This document shows, piece after piece, positions 22,516-32,166 of a stretch of DNA of 64,000 nt. The stretch is from the NCBI GenBank assembly GCA_009841115.1, contig VXML01000080.1, positions 124,001-188,000 of the forward strand, given 5' to 3'. The position numbers and the translations under genes were made by a program. Position 1 is the stretch's first letter. Each line of letters opens with the position of its first letter. The DNA is from Gemmatimonadota bacterium (GTDB lineage Bacteria > Latescibacterota > UBA2968 > UBA8231). Under the pieces are notes generated by a model. The model was not told the origin of the DNA, did no database searches, and saw only the letters and a list, made by a program, of their open reading frames with translations.

Positions 22516-25388
22516 AGCGCCGCCTGTCCGCACAGCCCGGGGAGTGGATTGACCGGACGCAGCCGCTTGAATTCCGCTTTGAAGGCGAGGCGTTCAGCGG
22601 CTTTGCCGGCGATGTGATCGCCAGTGCGCTTTTGGCCAATGGCGTGCAGACGATGGGGCGCAGCTTCAAGTACCACCGGCCGCGCGGGGCGTATAGCTTG
22701 GCCGATCACGACGCCAACGCGCTGTTTACAGACGGCGAACGCACGCATCTGCGCGGCGATAGCGAGTTGTTGGCTGCGGGCATGGACCTGCGGGCGGTCA
22801 ACACCATCGGCGGACTGAAAGGCGATATACTCAAGTGGCTGGAGCTTTTGGGCCGCTTCATGCCGGTGGGTTTTTACTACAAGACATTTCACCGCCCCCG
22901 GTGGCTTTTCCCCTTCCACGAGCGGATCATTCGCCAAATAGCGGGCTTGGGTCAGATCAATCGCGACCAAGCGGCTACGGCTAGCCCCAAGGAATACGCT
23001 TGGTGCGATGTGCTGGTTGTGGGTGGTGGTGCGGCTGGGTTGGAGGCGGCTAGGGCTGCGGGAGAAGCTGGTGCCCGCGTTTTGCTGGTCGAGGAACAGG
23101 CGCGTTTGGGGGGGAGTTGGGCATGGCAGCACGGTGGGAATTGCGACGAGCTGGTCGAGGTGCTCGCTGGCCTGTCACATGTGGAGATCCGCTGTGGGAC
23201 GGTAGCCGGCGGCCACTACGCCGACGGATGGGTCGCCTTGTTCGACGCGGTGCGGATGACCAAGGTGCGCGCTGCGGCTGTCGTCTATGCCAATGGCGCG
23301 ATCGAGCAGCCGGCTGTCTTTGGGCACAACGACCTGCCGGGTGTGCTGCTCGGGTCGGCCGCTCAGCGGTTGGTGAAGTTGTACGCGGTCAAACCCTGCG
23401 ACCGCATGGTGGTGCTAGCGGCCAATAGCGATGCGTATGGGGTGGCGCTGGACATGCTCGACGCGGGGGTCGAGGTGGCGGCTATTGCTGATTTGCGCCC
23501 TGATGTGACTCCGTCGGACCTAGCCGAGAAAATCGCCGCCGCCGGGGTGTCGATCCACAGCGGCCATGCGATTTATGCGGCCATGCCGAATAGACAGAAG
23601 AATGGTCTGCGCGGCGCAGTGGTGGCTCCGCTAGCCGCAGACGGCACCATAGATGCTCAGCGCGGCACCGAGATCGCCTGCGATGGCCTTGTCGCGTCGG
23701 TCGGGTGGATGCCCAATGCCGCGCTGCCTAGCCAAGCGGGGGTGCAATTCGCGTACGACGAGGCGCTGGAGCAACTCGTGCCACAGTCGTGTCCAGACGG
23801 GGTTTTTGTCGCTGGGCGCGTTCGCGGGGTGTACGACCTAGACGCGCAGCGGGAAGACGGGCGGATCGCCGGGCTTAGAGCCGCGCACTACGCTGGTCAC
23901 GGCGACGGCGAGGTGTCCGCGCCCCCTTCTCTTGGGCGAGAAGCCCTCAGCCATAGCTATCCGATTTTTGTCCATCCGAGCAAAAAGAATTTCGTGGATT
24001 TCGACGAGGATTTGCATTTGACGGATTTTGTCAATGCGCACCAAGAAGGCTACGACAGCGTCGAATTGCTCAAGCGCTACAGCACCGTGGGGATGGGGCC
24101 GAGCCAGGGCAAGCTGTCTAACATGAACGCGATGCGGATCTTGGCCAAACTCAACGGCGACACCATTGCCGCGACTGGCTCGACGACCGCCCGTCCCTTC
24201 TACCAGCCGGTATCGCTGGGACATTTGGCCGGTCGGCGCTTCCATCCGATGCGCCGGACGCCGATCCACGATTGGCATTGCGAGCACGGCGCGGTCTTTG
24301 CCCACGCCGGCGACTGGTATCGGCCCGAGTACTATGCCTGCGGCGACGCTAGCCGCGACGAGTGCATTGTACAGGAGGCTCAACAGGTGCGGGCTGGTCT
24401 GGGGATTATCGACGTGAGTACGCTGGGCAAATTGCAGGTCAGCGGCCCGGACGCTGCCGAGCTACTTGAGCGCCTTTATACGGGCCGCTTCAAGAAGCAG
24501 GTGGTTGGCCGCTGCCGCTACGGCGTGGCGCTCGACGAAAGTGGGGTGGTGATCGAGGATGGGGTGATAGCGCGGTTGGGCGAGGACCGCTTTTACGCGA
24601 CTACGACTAGCAGCGGCGCGGCGGCCTTTTACCGCGAGATGCTGCGCTGGGCTGCGATTTGGGGTTTGGACGTGACCTTGAGCAATGTCACGGGTCAACT
24701 GGCGGCGTTCAATTTGGCTGGCCCAGAAAGCCGCGACGCGCTGGCGGCGTTGACGGACATCGACCTGCGGTCGGGGCCTTTCTCCTATCTGCGGGTGCGC
24801 GAGGGCGAAGTGGCCGGGGTGCGGGCAATAGTGATGCGGGTGGGTTTTGTCGGCGAACTGGGATACGAGATTCACGTGCCGGCTTGGGAGGGGGAGCACG
24901 TGTGGCGCACGCTGGTGAAGGCCGGTGCGCGGCCCTTCGGGGTGGAGGCGCAGCGCCTGTTGCGCTTGGAAAAAGGGCACTTGATCGTCGGCCACGACAC
25001 GGACGCGCTGACGTATCCCCAAGAGGCGGGGTTGGCGTGGGCTATTGGCAAGAACAAGCGCTTCTTCATCGGCCAGCGCAGCCTGCGAATCTACGCCGCA
25101 CGTCCAACTCGGCGCACGCTCGTCGGCGTGCGGTGGCCCGCTAATTTTACCGGCAAGCTGCCCGAGGAGTGCAACTTGATCATGCGGGAGGGATGGATCG
25201 CCGGCCGCGTGACCAGCATTGCCCCGGTCTCGACGCTGGGCTATCCGCTGGGCTTGGCCTTTGTCGAAGCGGATATGGCTGCGCCCGGCACGCGGGTGGA
25301 AGTGAGCTTGGACGACGGCTCGACGAGTGTGGCGGAGGTGACCGCGCTGCCCTTTTACGACCCCGAGGACGAGCGACAGAAGCTGTGA
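22512..25388 (+). CDS. mgdC: N-methylglutamate dehydrogenase subunit C (SoxA-like)
   Basis: A 958-aa sarcosine oxidase alpha-type protein. The N-terminal [2Fe-2S]-like substrate/folding domain reads GFAGDVIASALLANGVQTMGRSFKYHRPRG; the NAD/FAD Rossmann loop is DVLVVGGGAAGLEAARAAGE at about residues 166-185; the C-terminal 350 residues are a GcvT-like aminomethyltransferase domain (LGIIDVSTLGKLQVSGPDA; MRVGFVGELGYEIHVP) that would bind tetrahydrofolate and take up the methylene unit. The start overlaps mgdB by four bases. No SoxG-type gene follows directly; the likely gamma subunit is at 32167-32739. Confidence 0.88.
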   Translation: MKRRLSAQPGEWIDRTQPLEFRFEGEAFSGFAGDVIASALLANGVQTMGRSFKYHRPRGAYSLADHDANALFTDGERTHLRGDSELLAAGMDLRAVNTIGGLKGDILKWLELLGRFMPVGFYYKTFHRPRWLFPFHERIIRQIAGLGQINRDQAATASPKEYAWCDVLVVGGGAAGLEAARAAGEAGARVLLVEEQARLGGSWAWQHGGNCDELVEVLAGLSHVEIRCGTVAGGHYADGWVALFDAVRMTKVRAAAVVYANGAIEQPAVFGHNDLPGVLLGSAAQRLVKLYAVKPCDRMVVLAANSDAYGVALDMLDAGVEVAAIADLRPDVTPSDLAEKIAAAGVSIHSGHAIYAAMPNRQKNGLRGAVVAPLAADGTIDAQRGTEIACDGLVASVGWMPNAALPSQAGVQFAYDEALEQLVPQSCPDGVFVAGRVRGVYDLDAQREDGRIAGLRAAHYAGHGDGEVSAPPSLGREALSHSYPIFVHPSKKNFVDFDEDLHLTDFVNAHQEGYDSVELLKRYSTVGMGPSQGKLSNMNAMRILAKLNGDTIAATGSTTARPFYQPVSLGHLAGRRFHPMRRTPIHDWHCEHGAVFAHAGDWYRPEYYACGDASRDECIVQEAQQVRAGLGIIDVSTLGKLQVSGPDAAELLERLYTGRFKKQVVGRCRYGVALDESGVVIEDGVIARLGEDRFYATTTSSGAAAFYREMLRWAAIWGLDVTLSNVTGQLAAFNLAGPESRDALAALTDIDLRSGPFSYLRVREGEVAGVRAIVMRVGFVGELGYEIHVPAWEGEHVWRTLVKAGARPFGVEAQRLLRLEKGHLIVGHDTDALTYPQEAGLAWAIGKNKRFFIGQRSLRIYAARPTRRTLVGVRWPANFTGKLPEECNLIMREGWIAGRVTSIAPVSTLGYPLGLAFVEADMAAPGTRVEVSLDDGSTSVAEVTALPFYDPEDERQKL

Positions 25389-25459
25389 GCGGCTCTCGAC
25401 ATTGGCAAGCGCGTTCAAAAAAGTAAAGGCCCTGTCGTCAGTCAGTACAACGGGTTCTC

Positions 25460-27985
25460 TCAAAATGTCTTCTTCGCACTCAGGCTCCAGTGCCCCTCTT
25501 GGCGATCTAGTCTGCGGGTGTATTCTACATTGAGATAGTCGAGCAGGGTCAGCGATAGGCCGAGTTCGTGGTGGAGGCGTGTAGGTGGGTCCTCGACAAG
25601 GCCCCAAACTCGGCCCGCAGCCCCATGTAGTGCCCAGCCCAATCCCCAGCGATGGGCGCGCCATCCCAGTCCCAACCGCTCGAAGAGGCCAGTCCGCCAG
25701 CGCTGTTCCCAGAAAAATCCCGCGTAGTGCCGACCTGTGTATGGGCGGTTGCGTAGGGTTTTAAATGCGCCAAAGGGGGCGACGATCACCAGACCAGCAT
25801 CTAGGGTCCCGTGGCGCTGAATCGGCACCCGACCAAGACCTGCACCGGCTTGGAGCCGATAGTTGGACTCGGCCGGCCAGAATCTGCCCCGCGCTCGCTC
25901 GACGTGCCAGTCGAGCCGGGCATCTAGGCGGGCAAAACGGGCAAAGCTCCCCATCCATTCGTCGCTGTACTCGGCCGCAAGCCGGGTGCGATGCCACGCC
26001 TTGGGATCGAGTCCCCCTAGGTCGAGCACCAGTTCCAGCGACGTCATGCGCCCCGCGCTGATCGGGGGATTATCCCTGTAGGTCAGGTCCCGGTCGGCGC
26101 AGAGGTGCTTATAGACATAACTGCTGTTGGACTGCACACTGCAGAAGCTGAAGTCTGTCTCCTTGCGCAAGCTGCTATGCCGCTCCCGATTGAACGCCAG
26201 TGTCAGGACGCTGCGTTGCTGCGCGAAGCGATACCCCGCCTCGGCGCGCCAGCGGGTTCGCCAGTAGAAGTCGAAGTAGTCGTCGAGACTGAGCAGAAAG
26301 GGATAGCTGTTGTCGGCGAGTGTATAGAGTGAGGAAGGATAGCGTGGAGCGGTGCCGCGCTGATAGTACAGGCCCGTGAAGCTGCGGCCATCCGTACCCC
26401 AGATTCGCTTTGACCCCACGCCGGCAAAGAAGCGACCGTGCCCGGTGTTGTAGCCCCCCTTGAAGTAGAGCCCCGTGCGCTGGCCGAGCAGGTTGGTGCC
26501 GCGCCAGCGCGCGCCGAAATGCAGCGCATCGACGCGGTTGACCCATAGTTCCGGCGTGAGCTTGCCCCTGGCCGCTGATGGGATTTCTACTACGTGCTGG
26601 CCGAAGAACGTCAGGCTCGTGTCGAGGTGGACCCCGGTCGCCCCGGCGACGACATCGCGCAAGAGTTCGTCGTTGACCAAGGTTTTTTGCGCCAGCGGAT
26701 CTTCCCCGATTACAGCAGGCACCTCTTCGCCGATCCGCCGTTCGTGGAGCCGGTATAGTGCGGAGACTGCCTGCTCGGCCAGCGGCTTGAACCCTTGTTG
26801 CAAGTCCGCAAAAGCCTGCGCTTCTCGGCGGGTCAAGGGGTGATCCGCTCGCCGTTTGTCTAGAAACTTGTCCCAAGTCGGCGAGTGCGGTTCGACCAAG
26901 AGAGCTTGTTCTATGGCGAACGCATAATCAATCGACGGCACGTCCAACTCATAGCCCCTGAGCCAGGTCCAGCCGAGCAGCCGCGCCTGCGGCGTGGGCG
27001 CGCCGCGGAGGCGACGGATGCGTTCGCTGCCGGTTGTGGTGCCCAACCGCCCTTCGATCTCGTATTCGGTCTCCACCGGCAACCAAGCTCCATGCGCGAA
27101 GCGGGCAAAGTGCTGTTTGAGCCGGTAGCCAAGCCCGTTCTCCGTTGCGAAACCGGCCGGATGCAGCCGGCGGTTCGGCCATAGCTGCGCCTCCACTAGG
27201 GCATACTCGCCGTCTTGGACGACCAGCGCGCCCGTCCATCCGGGCAAGGCACTGGTTTTTGGCTGTATCGAGATGAAGTAGTGGTCGTCCTTGTGGCCGA
27301 CCAGTTGGAAAGAGTAGTGCTTCAGTGCCTGCGGGTGCGTCGGTCCTAAGAAAGTTTGCCCGTGGAGCGCGATTTCGTCGTCGTAGAGGTTGAACAGATA
27401 CTTCGCCGCCGCAAAGACCTGCATTGAAGCGCTCACGTTGGCCGTGTGCTTTTTGGCCTTTAACTGCTCGCGCAGTCCTTTGTCCCGATCTCGATATAGC
27501 TCGGCTAGGCTCTCGCGGATCGCCGCTATGTACTGATTGCTGTAGAGGACCTGCCGCGTATGCGCCTCGACCCGGTAGCGATGCGCAAGCGGTGCCCACG
27601 CGCGTTTGCGGCGGATCACTTCGCCCATGATGCGCACTGCTGGGTCGTCGCCGTCGATAATCTGGCCCTCGACCTCGAGGGGTATCGGCTGCAAACGGAA
27701 TTTTAGGGGACCGGCCTTGGCCACGAGCAACTCGGCGGGCGCGTATCCTATGTGCGTCGCCCTGAGCGTCACCGGCAACGCATCTACCACCAGCCGAAAG
27801 GCCCCCTTGTCATTGCCGATAGTCCCCCACGCTTGGCCCATCACTTCGATGTTGGCTCGTGGCAGGGTTTCTCCCGTCTCTGCATCGAGCACTACGCCCT
27901 GTACCACGACCTCGGCTTGGGAATCAGCCGCGGAGTATCCTAACAGAAAGAAGGCGAACCAGACCATTACTATTGGCGGAAACAT
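25460..27985 (-). CDS. Outer-membrane DUF5686-type protein with carboxypeptidase-like domain
   Basis: An 841-aa exported protein: signal peptide, then a carboxypeptidase-regulatory-like domain (VVVQGVVLDAETGETLPRANIEV ... GTIGNDKGAFRLVV, about 25-105), a middle DUF5686-like region (GEVIRRKRAWAPLAHRYRVEAHTRQ ... YLFNLYDDEIALHG), and a C-terminal half rich in alternating aromatic/polar strands ending YTRRLDRQEGHWSLSAKKTF, as expected for a beta-barrel. It lies tail-to-tail with mgdC, 71 bases apart, and interrupts the mgd genes. Function of the family is unknown; an outer-membrane role is inferred. Confidence 0.75.
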   Translation of the reverse strand: MFPPIVMVWFAFFLLGYSAADSQAEVVVQGVVLDAETGETLPRANIEVMGQAWGTIGNDKGAFRLVVDALPVTLRATHIGYAPAELLVAKAGPLKFRLQPIPLEVEGQIIDGDDPAVRIMGEVIRRKRAWAPLAHRYRVEAHTRQVLYSNQYIAAIRESLAELYRDRDKGLREQLKAKKHTANVSASMQVFAAAKYLFNLYDDEIALHGQTFLGPTHPQALKHYSFQLVGHKDDHYFISIQPKTSALPGWTGALVVQDGEYALVEAQLWPNRRLHPAGFATENGLGYRLKQHFARFAHGAWLPVETEYEIEGRLGTTTGSERIRRLRGAPTPQARLLGWTWLRGYELDVPSIDYAFAIEQALLVEPHSPTWDKFLDKRRADHPLTRREAQAFADLQQGFKPLAEQAVSALYRLHERRIGEEVPAVIGEDPLAQKTLVNDELLRDVVAGATGVHLDTSLTFFGQHVVEIPSAARGKLTPELWVNRVDALHFGARWRGTNLLGQRTGLYFKGGYNTGHGRFFAGVGSKRIWGTDGRSFTGLYYQRGTAPRYPSSLYTLADNSYPFLLSLDDYFDFYWRTRWRAEAGYRFAQQRSVLTLAFNRERHSSLRKETDFSFCSVQSNSSYVYKHLCADRDLTYRDNPPISAGRMTSLELVLDLGGLDPKAWHRTRLAAEYSDEWMGSFARFARLDARLDWHVERARGRFWPAESNYRLQAGAGLGRVPIQRHGTLDAGLVIVAPFGAFKTLRNRPYTGRHYAGFFWEQRWRTGLFERLGLGWRAHRWGLGWALHGAAGRVWGLVEDPPTRLHHELGLSLTLLDYLNVEYTRRLDRQEGHWSLSAKKTF

Positions 27986-28073
27986 ACGCTGGAATGACTA
28001 AACAGTATAGGCAAAGGTTCCAAACGAGCACTCTCCGTTTGCCTCGCTCTCCCGCCCATCCTATCCTTAGCCA

Positions 28074-28231
28074 ATGCCCATGCTCACCGCTGTATTGCTC
28101 TGCTTTAGCTGCCGGGCCAATTCCTGAAAGCCGCCCTCGCCGACCGAAGCCCCGACCCGTACGGTAAGGGACCTGAGCTGAATGTTTACAGGGCCTTGGT
28201 GGCGTATCAGGGGTTGCTAGGGCGGCGCTAA
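28074..28231 (+). pseudogene. Possible broken small lipoprotein gene
   Basis: ATG at 28074 begins MPMLTAVLLCFSC, a lipoprotein-like signal, and stops after 17 codons. One base over, the sequence continues QFLKAALADRSPDPYGKGPELNVYRALVAYQGLLGRR and stops at 28229-28231. A single indel near 28125 would join them into a small lipoprotein of about 50 aa. It lies 13 bases before the DUF6785 gene. I cannot tell decay from chance. Confidence 0.35.
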
Positions 28232-28244
28232 GAAAGGACTGGTC

Positions 28245-30209
28245 TTGCTCCGACAAATACCGGCTGTCTATCGTCGGCGCGTAGTGCGCCGCGACCAGAC
28301 CACGGGCCGGGGTGCTACGGGGCGCGCCCTACTCACCGGCGGCCTCTTGGCGGCTCTTATCGCCATCGGCGTGCCCTATGGGGGCATGGTGATACAAGGG
28401 TCGCGGCTGGGGCTTTCGTCGGCGACGCCCGCGGCGTTTTTTTTGTTGTTCGTGCTGCTGCTGACTGTGCAGGTGGCACTGGGGGCTATGCGGCGGGAGT
28501 GGGCATTTGGCCGCGGCGAGTTGCTGACGATCTTTGCGATGATGGCGGTGGCCACGGCCATTCCCACGCGCGGCGTAGTGGGGCTGCTGCTGCCGATGAT
28601 CACCGGCACCTTCTACTACGCTACTCCAGAAAACCAGTGGGCCGAGTTGATCCATCCCCATTTGGCCGACTGGATGGTCGTCGCGGACATAGAGGCTATC
28701 CAGGGCTTTTACGAGGGCGTGGGGCGCAATGCGCCGATCCCTTGGGATGCTTGGTTGGTGCCCTTGGGGCGTTGGCTGGCGTTCTACGCGGCGTTCTATC
28801 TGGCCTTGATATGCCTGATGAATATCCTGCGCCGCCAGTGGGTAGATAACGAGCGGCTGGCCTATCCTTTAGCGCAAGTGCCGCTGGCTATGATCCAAGG
28901 CGCGGAGGAAAGCAGGCTCGCACCCTTTTTCCGCCAGCGCCTCGTTTGGCTGGGCTTGGCCATCCCCTTTGTCCTCGGCAGTTTAGAGGCCCTGCATCAC
29001 TACTTCCCCGCTATGCCCTCGCCCGTGCTGGATACGCGACTGTCGCTGCTGCGGCAGATCGTGGTCCTGCGCCTCGACGTCAACTTCCTGATGCTTGGCT
29101 TCGCCTATCTCATTGGCGTCCAGCTCTCCTTTAGCCTTTGGGTTTTCTATCTGATCCACGCCCTGCAAGAGGGCTTGTTGGACAGTCTGCATTTGCAGCA
29201 TACCGCCGAAGTGGGGACGTGGTCCGATCCGGGGATGGGACACCAGATGATAGGGGCCTGCGCCGCGCTCGTCGCTTATAGCTTGTGGACGGCCCGCGCC
29301 CATCTAACCGAGGTTGGACGCCGCTTTTTGCGCCCTGGGCAAGACGAAGGGGAAATGGCGTCTTATCGCTTTTCCGTCGTTGGTTTGGTCTTGGGCACGG
29401 CAGGCATGGTGGTGTGGCTGTGGCAGAGTGGGTTGCCGATGTGGATCGCTGCGCTGGTGGTGGTGGTGGCGCTGGGCCTTTTGGTTGCGCTGACGCGCAT
29501 CATCGCCGAAGCCGGTACTCCCACTATTACTTCGGGCATGATTCCCGCTGGATTTACCGTCAGTGCCGTCGGTGTACCGGCTTTGGGTGCGCCGGGTATG
29601 GTAGCGCTGGGCTATACCTTGGTCTGGGTCGGCGAACTGTTGGTTTTTATGACCGCTCCTTTGGCCAATAGTCTGCGTTTGGGCAGTGAATTGGCGGGGG
29701 ATCGCCGCCGGTTGCTTTGGGGTTTGGTCGCGGCCATGCTCATTAGCCTTGTGCTATCGACTTGGTACATGCTGCGCTTGGCCTATACGCACGGAGCCGT
29801 CAACCTACACCAGCAGTACTTTTCCACCTTTGCGGCCGAGCCGTCCAAGTTCGCCGCGCATCAACTACTCCATCCCACTGGCCCGGATGCCATCGGCTGG
29901 CTGTGGACCGGCGGTGGTGCGCTGCTGATGAGTGCGCTGATTGGTGCGCGCAACTACTGGGCTTGGTGGCCGCTACATCCTTTGGGCTTTGCCGCGAGCA
30001 TGGGCTGGGTCATGGACCATATCTGGTTCTCTATTTTTCTCGCTTGGTTCGTCAAGACTTTGGTGCTCCGCTTTGGGGGCGCGGCACTCTACCAAAAGAC
30101 CGTGCCTTTTTTCCTCGGCATAGCTCTCGGCCAGATTGTCACTGCGGGGATCTGGCTCATCGTCGATGGGTTCACCGGGATGGTGGGCAATCGCCTGCCG
30201 GTGTATTAA
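28245..30209 (+). CDS. DUF6785-type multi-pass membrane protein, copy 1
   Basis: A 654-aa inner-membrane protein with about fourteen hydrophobic segments. I read it as DUF6785/DUF6784, a family distantly like OPT oligopeptide transporters and frequent in Planctomycetes, Verrucomicrobia and Latescibacterota-like genomes. Conserved blocks shared with the second copy at 35968: PMITGTFYYATPENQWAEL, RRQWVDNERLAYPLAQVPLAMI, RIIAEAGTP and FFLGIALGQIVTAGIWLIVDG. It starts at TTG with GAAAGGA upstream. Transport is likely; the substrate is unknown. Confidence 0.75.
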   Translation: MLRQIPAVYRRRVVRRDQTTGRGATGRALLTGGLLAALIAIGVPYGGMVIQGSRLGLSSATPAAFFLLFVLLLTVQVALGAMRREWAFGRGELLTIFAMMAVATAIPTRGVVGLLLPMITGTFYYATPENQWAELIHPHLADWMVVADIEAIQGFYEGVGRNAPIPWDAWLVPLGRWLAFYAAFYLALICLMNILRRQWVDNERLAYPLAQVPLAMIQGAEESRLAPFFRQRLVWLGLAIPFVLGSLEALHHYFPAMPSPVLDTRLSLLRQIVVLRLDVNFLMLGFAYLIGVQLSFSLWVFYLIHALQEGLLDSLHLQHTAEVGTWSDPGMGHQMIGACAALVAYSLWTARAHLTEVGRRFLRPGQDEGEMASYRFSVVGLVLGTAGMVVWLWQSGLPMWIAALVVVVALGLLVALTRIIAEAGTPTITSGMIPAGFTVSAVGVPALGAPGMVALGYTLVWVGELLVFMTAPLANSLRLGSELAGDRRRLLWGLVAAMLISLVLSTWYMLRLAYTHGAVNLHQQYFSTFAAEPSKFAAHQLLHPTGPDAIGWLWTGGGALLMSALIGARNYWAWWPLHPLGFAASMGWVMDHIWFSIFLAWFVKTLVLRFGGAALYQKTVPFFLGIALGQIVTAGIWLIVDGFTGMVGNRLPVY

Positions 30210-30212
30210 TTT

Positions 30213-30395
30213 TTGTTGATAGGAGAACGCATACACAGTGACGACAACGCGACGGACACCTTCCAACACAGAGGTAACGGGGCCACCACCGGCTATGAGG
30301 CCGCGCTGTGGCAAATGGCTGATGCGCTGCGGGGCAGCATGGACGCGGCTATTGACGCGAATCTGAAGGCCCTCGGGTTTGGAGACAAGCAATGA
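30213..30395 (+). pseudogene. Internally deleted hsdM (type I DNA methyltransferase) relic
   Basis: The ORF of 60 codons reads [21 protein letters not shown], the N-terminal signature of type I methyltransferases (usually NLGYEAxLWxxADxLRGxMDAAEYKHVVLGLIFLKYI), then jumps to [15 protein letters not shown], like an HsdM C-terminus. The whole catalytic body is missing. Another frame from GTG at 30238, behind AGGAG, gives [15 protein letters not shown], a normal HsdM leader, so there is also a frameshift before the signature. It overlaps the AlbA_2 gene by four bases (ATGA). It is a residue of a type I restriction locus. Confidence 0.65.
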
Positions 30396-32131
30396 ACTAC
30401 ACTGACCAAGAGATCGCGCGCCAACTTCGCTCGGGCGAGGATAGCGAGTGGGAATTTAAGCGGATTGAGTTTTCTGGAAGTCGTCCAAAAAGTCCGAGCC
30501 GCGATGATTGGGCCGATGAGATCGCCGCTTTTGCCAACACAGACGGTGGCGTACTACTCTGTGGCGTCACTGACGCCGGCGAAGTTCAGGGCATGTCGCG
30601 TGAACAGATCGTCGAGTTGGATTCTGTTCTGGTCGAGGTTAGCTCTGACGCCATCAGACCAGCCGTTCGCATCAGCACCTATCACAGAGAACTGGATGGC
30701 AAGCGGCTGCTCATAGTCAAAGTACCCCAAAGCGAATCGCAGCATGATAGTCCAAGCGGCAGCTATGTTCGGGTAGGCGGCTCAAAACGCCGAATGACAA
30801 GCGATGAGCGGCTGCGCTTGGCGCAACGACGGGGACAAGCGCGGTTCCTTTGGTTCGATAAGCAGCCCGTGCCCAACACCGGATTGGGAACGCTGGACGA
30901 AGCGCTTTGGAGACCGTTGTTGAGTGCGGAAGGCAGGGCTGAGCCGGAAACGGCCTTGGAAAAAATGGGCCTTATCGGACGCGACGAACACGATGCGGTG
31001 CGAGCAACCGTCGCCGGCCTCCTCTTTTGCTGCCACACACCGGAAGAATGGCTGCCCAATGCTTGCATTACGGCCACCCACTACCGCGGTACGGATCGGG
31101 CCTCTGGCCAACTCGACACCCAGACAATCACTGGCCCCCTCAACCGACAAATTGCCGAAGCGGTTGCCTTTGCCGTGCGCAATATGCGCGTTGGTGCCTA
31201 CAAAGACCCGGCACGCATGGATTTGCCGCAGTACAGCGCCGAAGCCCTGTTCGAGGCTATCGCCAATGCCGTGGCCCACCGCGATTATTCGATGCGCGGC
31301 AGCCGGATTCGCCTGTCCATGTTCGCCGACCGGGTGGAAATTCAGTCGCCCGGTGCCTTGGCCAATAGTCTGACGGTGGATGAGTTGGAATATCGGCAGG
31401 CGACGCGCAACGAGGTGCTTGCCTCGGTCTTTGGCCGGATGCCGACCAGCGGTATCCAAGGAGCTGGTGGCCGACTTTTCATTATGGAGCGGCGCGGTGA
31501 TGGCGTCCCCGTCATCCGGCGAGAAACTCGCGAACTTGCCGGGCGTCTGCCGCGGTTTGATCTGGTTGGGGGCGCGGACCTTCGCGTCACCTTACCGGCG
31601 GCCTCCACCGAGCCGAGTCCGGCCCGCGTGCTCATTACCGTGTGTGCTGGCGACCAGCCGCTTGCCAATGCGGATGTACTGGTGCTGTTCCCGAACAAGA
31701 CTTGGAAACAGGCCACAACAGATGCGCTGGGCCAAGCCCTTATCGGTCTGCATACGGTTGATCTACCGATGACCGTGTTCACCGCTGCCCACGGCTTTGC
31801 TGCGCACTGCGAACGCGAGTGGATACCCGCAGAAGGTATGCTCACCATTGAACTTGAGCCGCTTCCTGGCGGCGGTGCCGTCATTCTTTCCGAAGCCAGC
31901 GGCCAAATTCCGGGGCTGAAAGGATCGCTGAATCCTAAACGAGACAACCTTGACCGGACCTATCTCTACGCCTCGAACATCGCCATTAACCAAGGCCAGC
32001 AGCAGCCGGTGCATTTTGTGCTCGGCGAAGACCTGCGTCTCACCGATGTCAATGGCGTCGAGATGACCGGGAGGATTGTGGAGATTGTAGGACGGTCAGC
32101 CCTGGTGGAGTATCGGCCATTCGAGCCGTGA
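30392..32131 (+). CDS. Schlafen/AlbA_2 ATP-binding protein, orphan of a type I R-M locus
   Basis: A 579-aa cytosolic protein. Residues about 14-130 are an AlbA_2/Schlafen domain ([13 protein letters not shown] ... [39 protein letters not shown]). Residues about 280-390 match the RecG-like C-terminal GHKL ATPase block ([37 protein letters not shown]). A C-terminal Ig-like segment of about 190 residues follows. Such proteins are often encoded between hsdM and hsdS in type I restriction loci; here only an hsdM relic precedes and no hsdS or hsdR follows. The exact role, possibly regulatory or defence, is unknown. Confidence 0.8.
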   Translation: MNYTDQEIARQLRSGEDSEWEFKRIEFSGSRPKSPSRDDWADEIAAFANTDGGVLLCGVTDAGEVQGMSREQIVELDSVLVEVSSDAIRPAVRISTYHRELDGKRLLIVKVPQSESQHDSPSGSYVRVGGSKRRMTSDERLRLAQRRGQARFLWFDKQPVPNTGLGTLDEALWRPLLSAEGRAEPETALEKMGLIGRDEHDAVRATVAGLLFCCHTPEEWLPNACITATHYRGTDRASGQLDTQTITGPLNRQIAEAVAFAVRNMRVGAYKDPARMDLPQYSAEALFEAIANAVAHRDYSMRGSRIRLSMFADRVEIQSPGALANSLTVDELEYRQATRNEVLASVFGRMPTSGIQGAGGRLFIMERRGDGVPVIRRETRELAGRLPRFDLVGGADLRVTLPAASTEPSPARVLITVCAGDQPLANADVLVLFPNKTWKQATTDALGQALIGLHTVDLPMTVFTAAHGFAAHCEREWIPAEGMLTIELEPLPGGGAVILSEASGQIPGLKGSLNPKRDNLDRTYLYASNIAINQGQQQPVHFVLGEDLRLTDVNGVEMTGRIVEIVGRSALVEYRPFEP

Positions 32132-32166
32132 TTATGGGCACGGATCGCATAACTAATCGCAACCCT

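Noticed and set aside
16592-25388. Plain sarcosine oxidase plus glutamate synthase
   Set aside because: A GmaS-type synthetase lies between the two sets and MgsABC genes are separate subunits, which fits the N-methylglutamate pathway better.
24462-25664. 400-aa minus-strand ORF opposite the end of mgdC
   Set aside because: No motifs, overlaps the GcvT-like domain in full.
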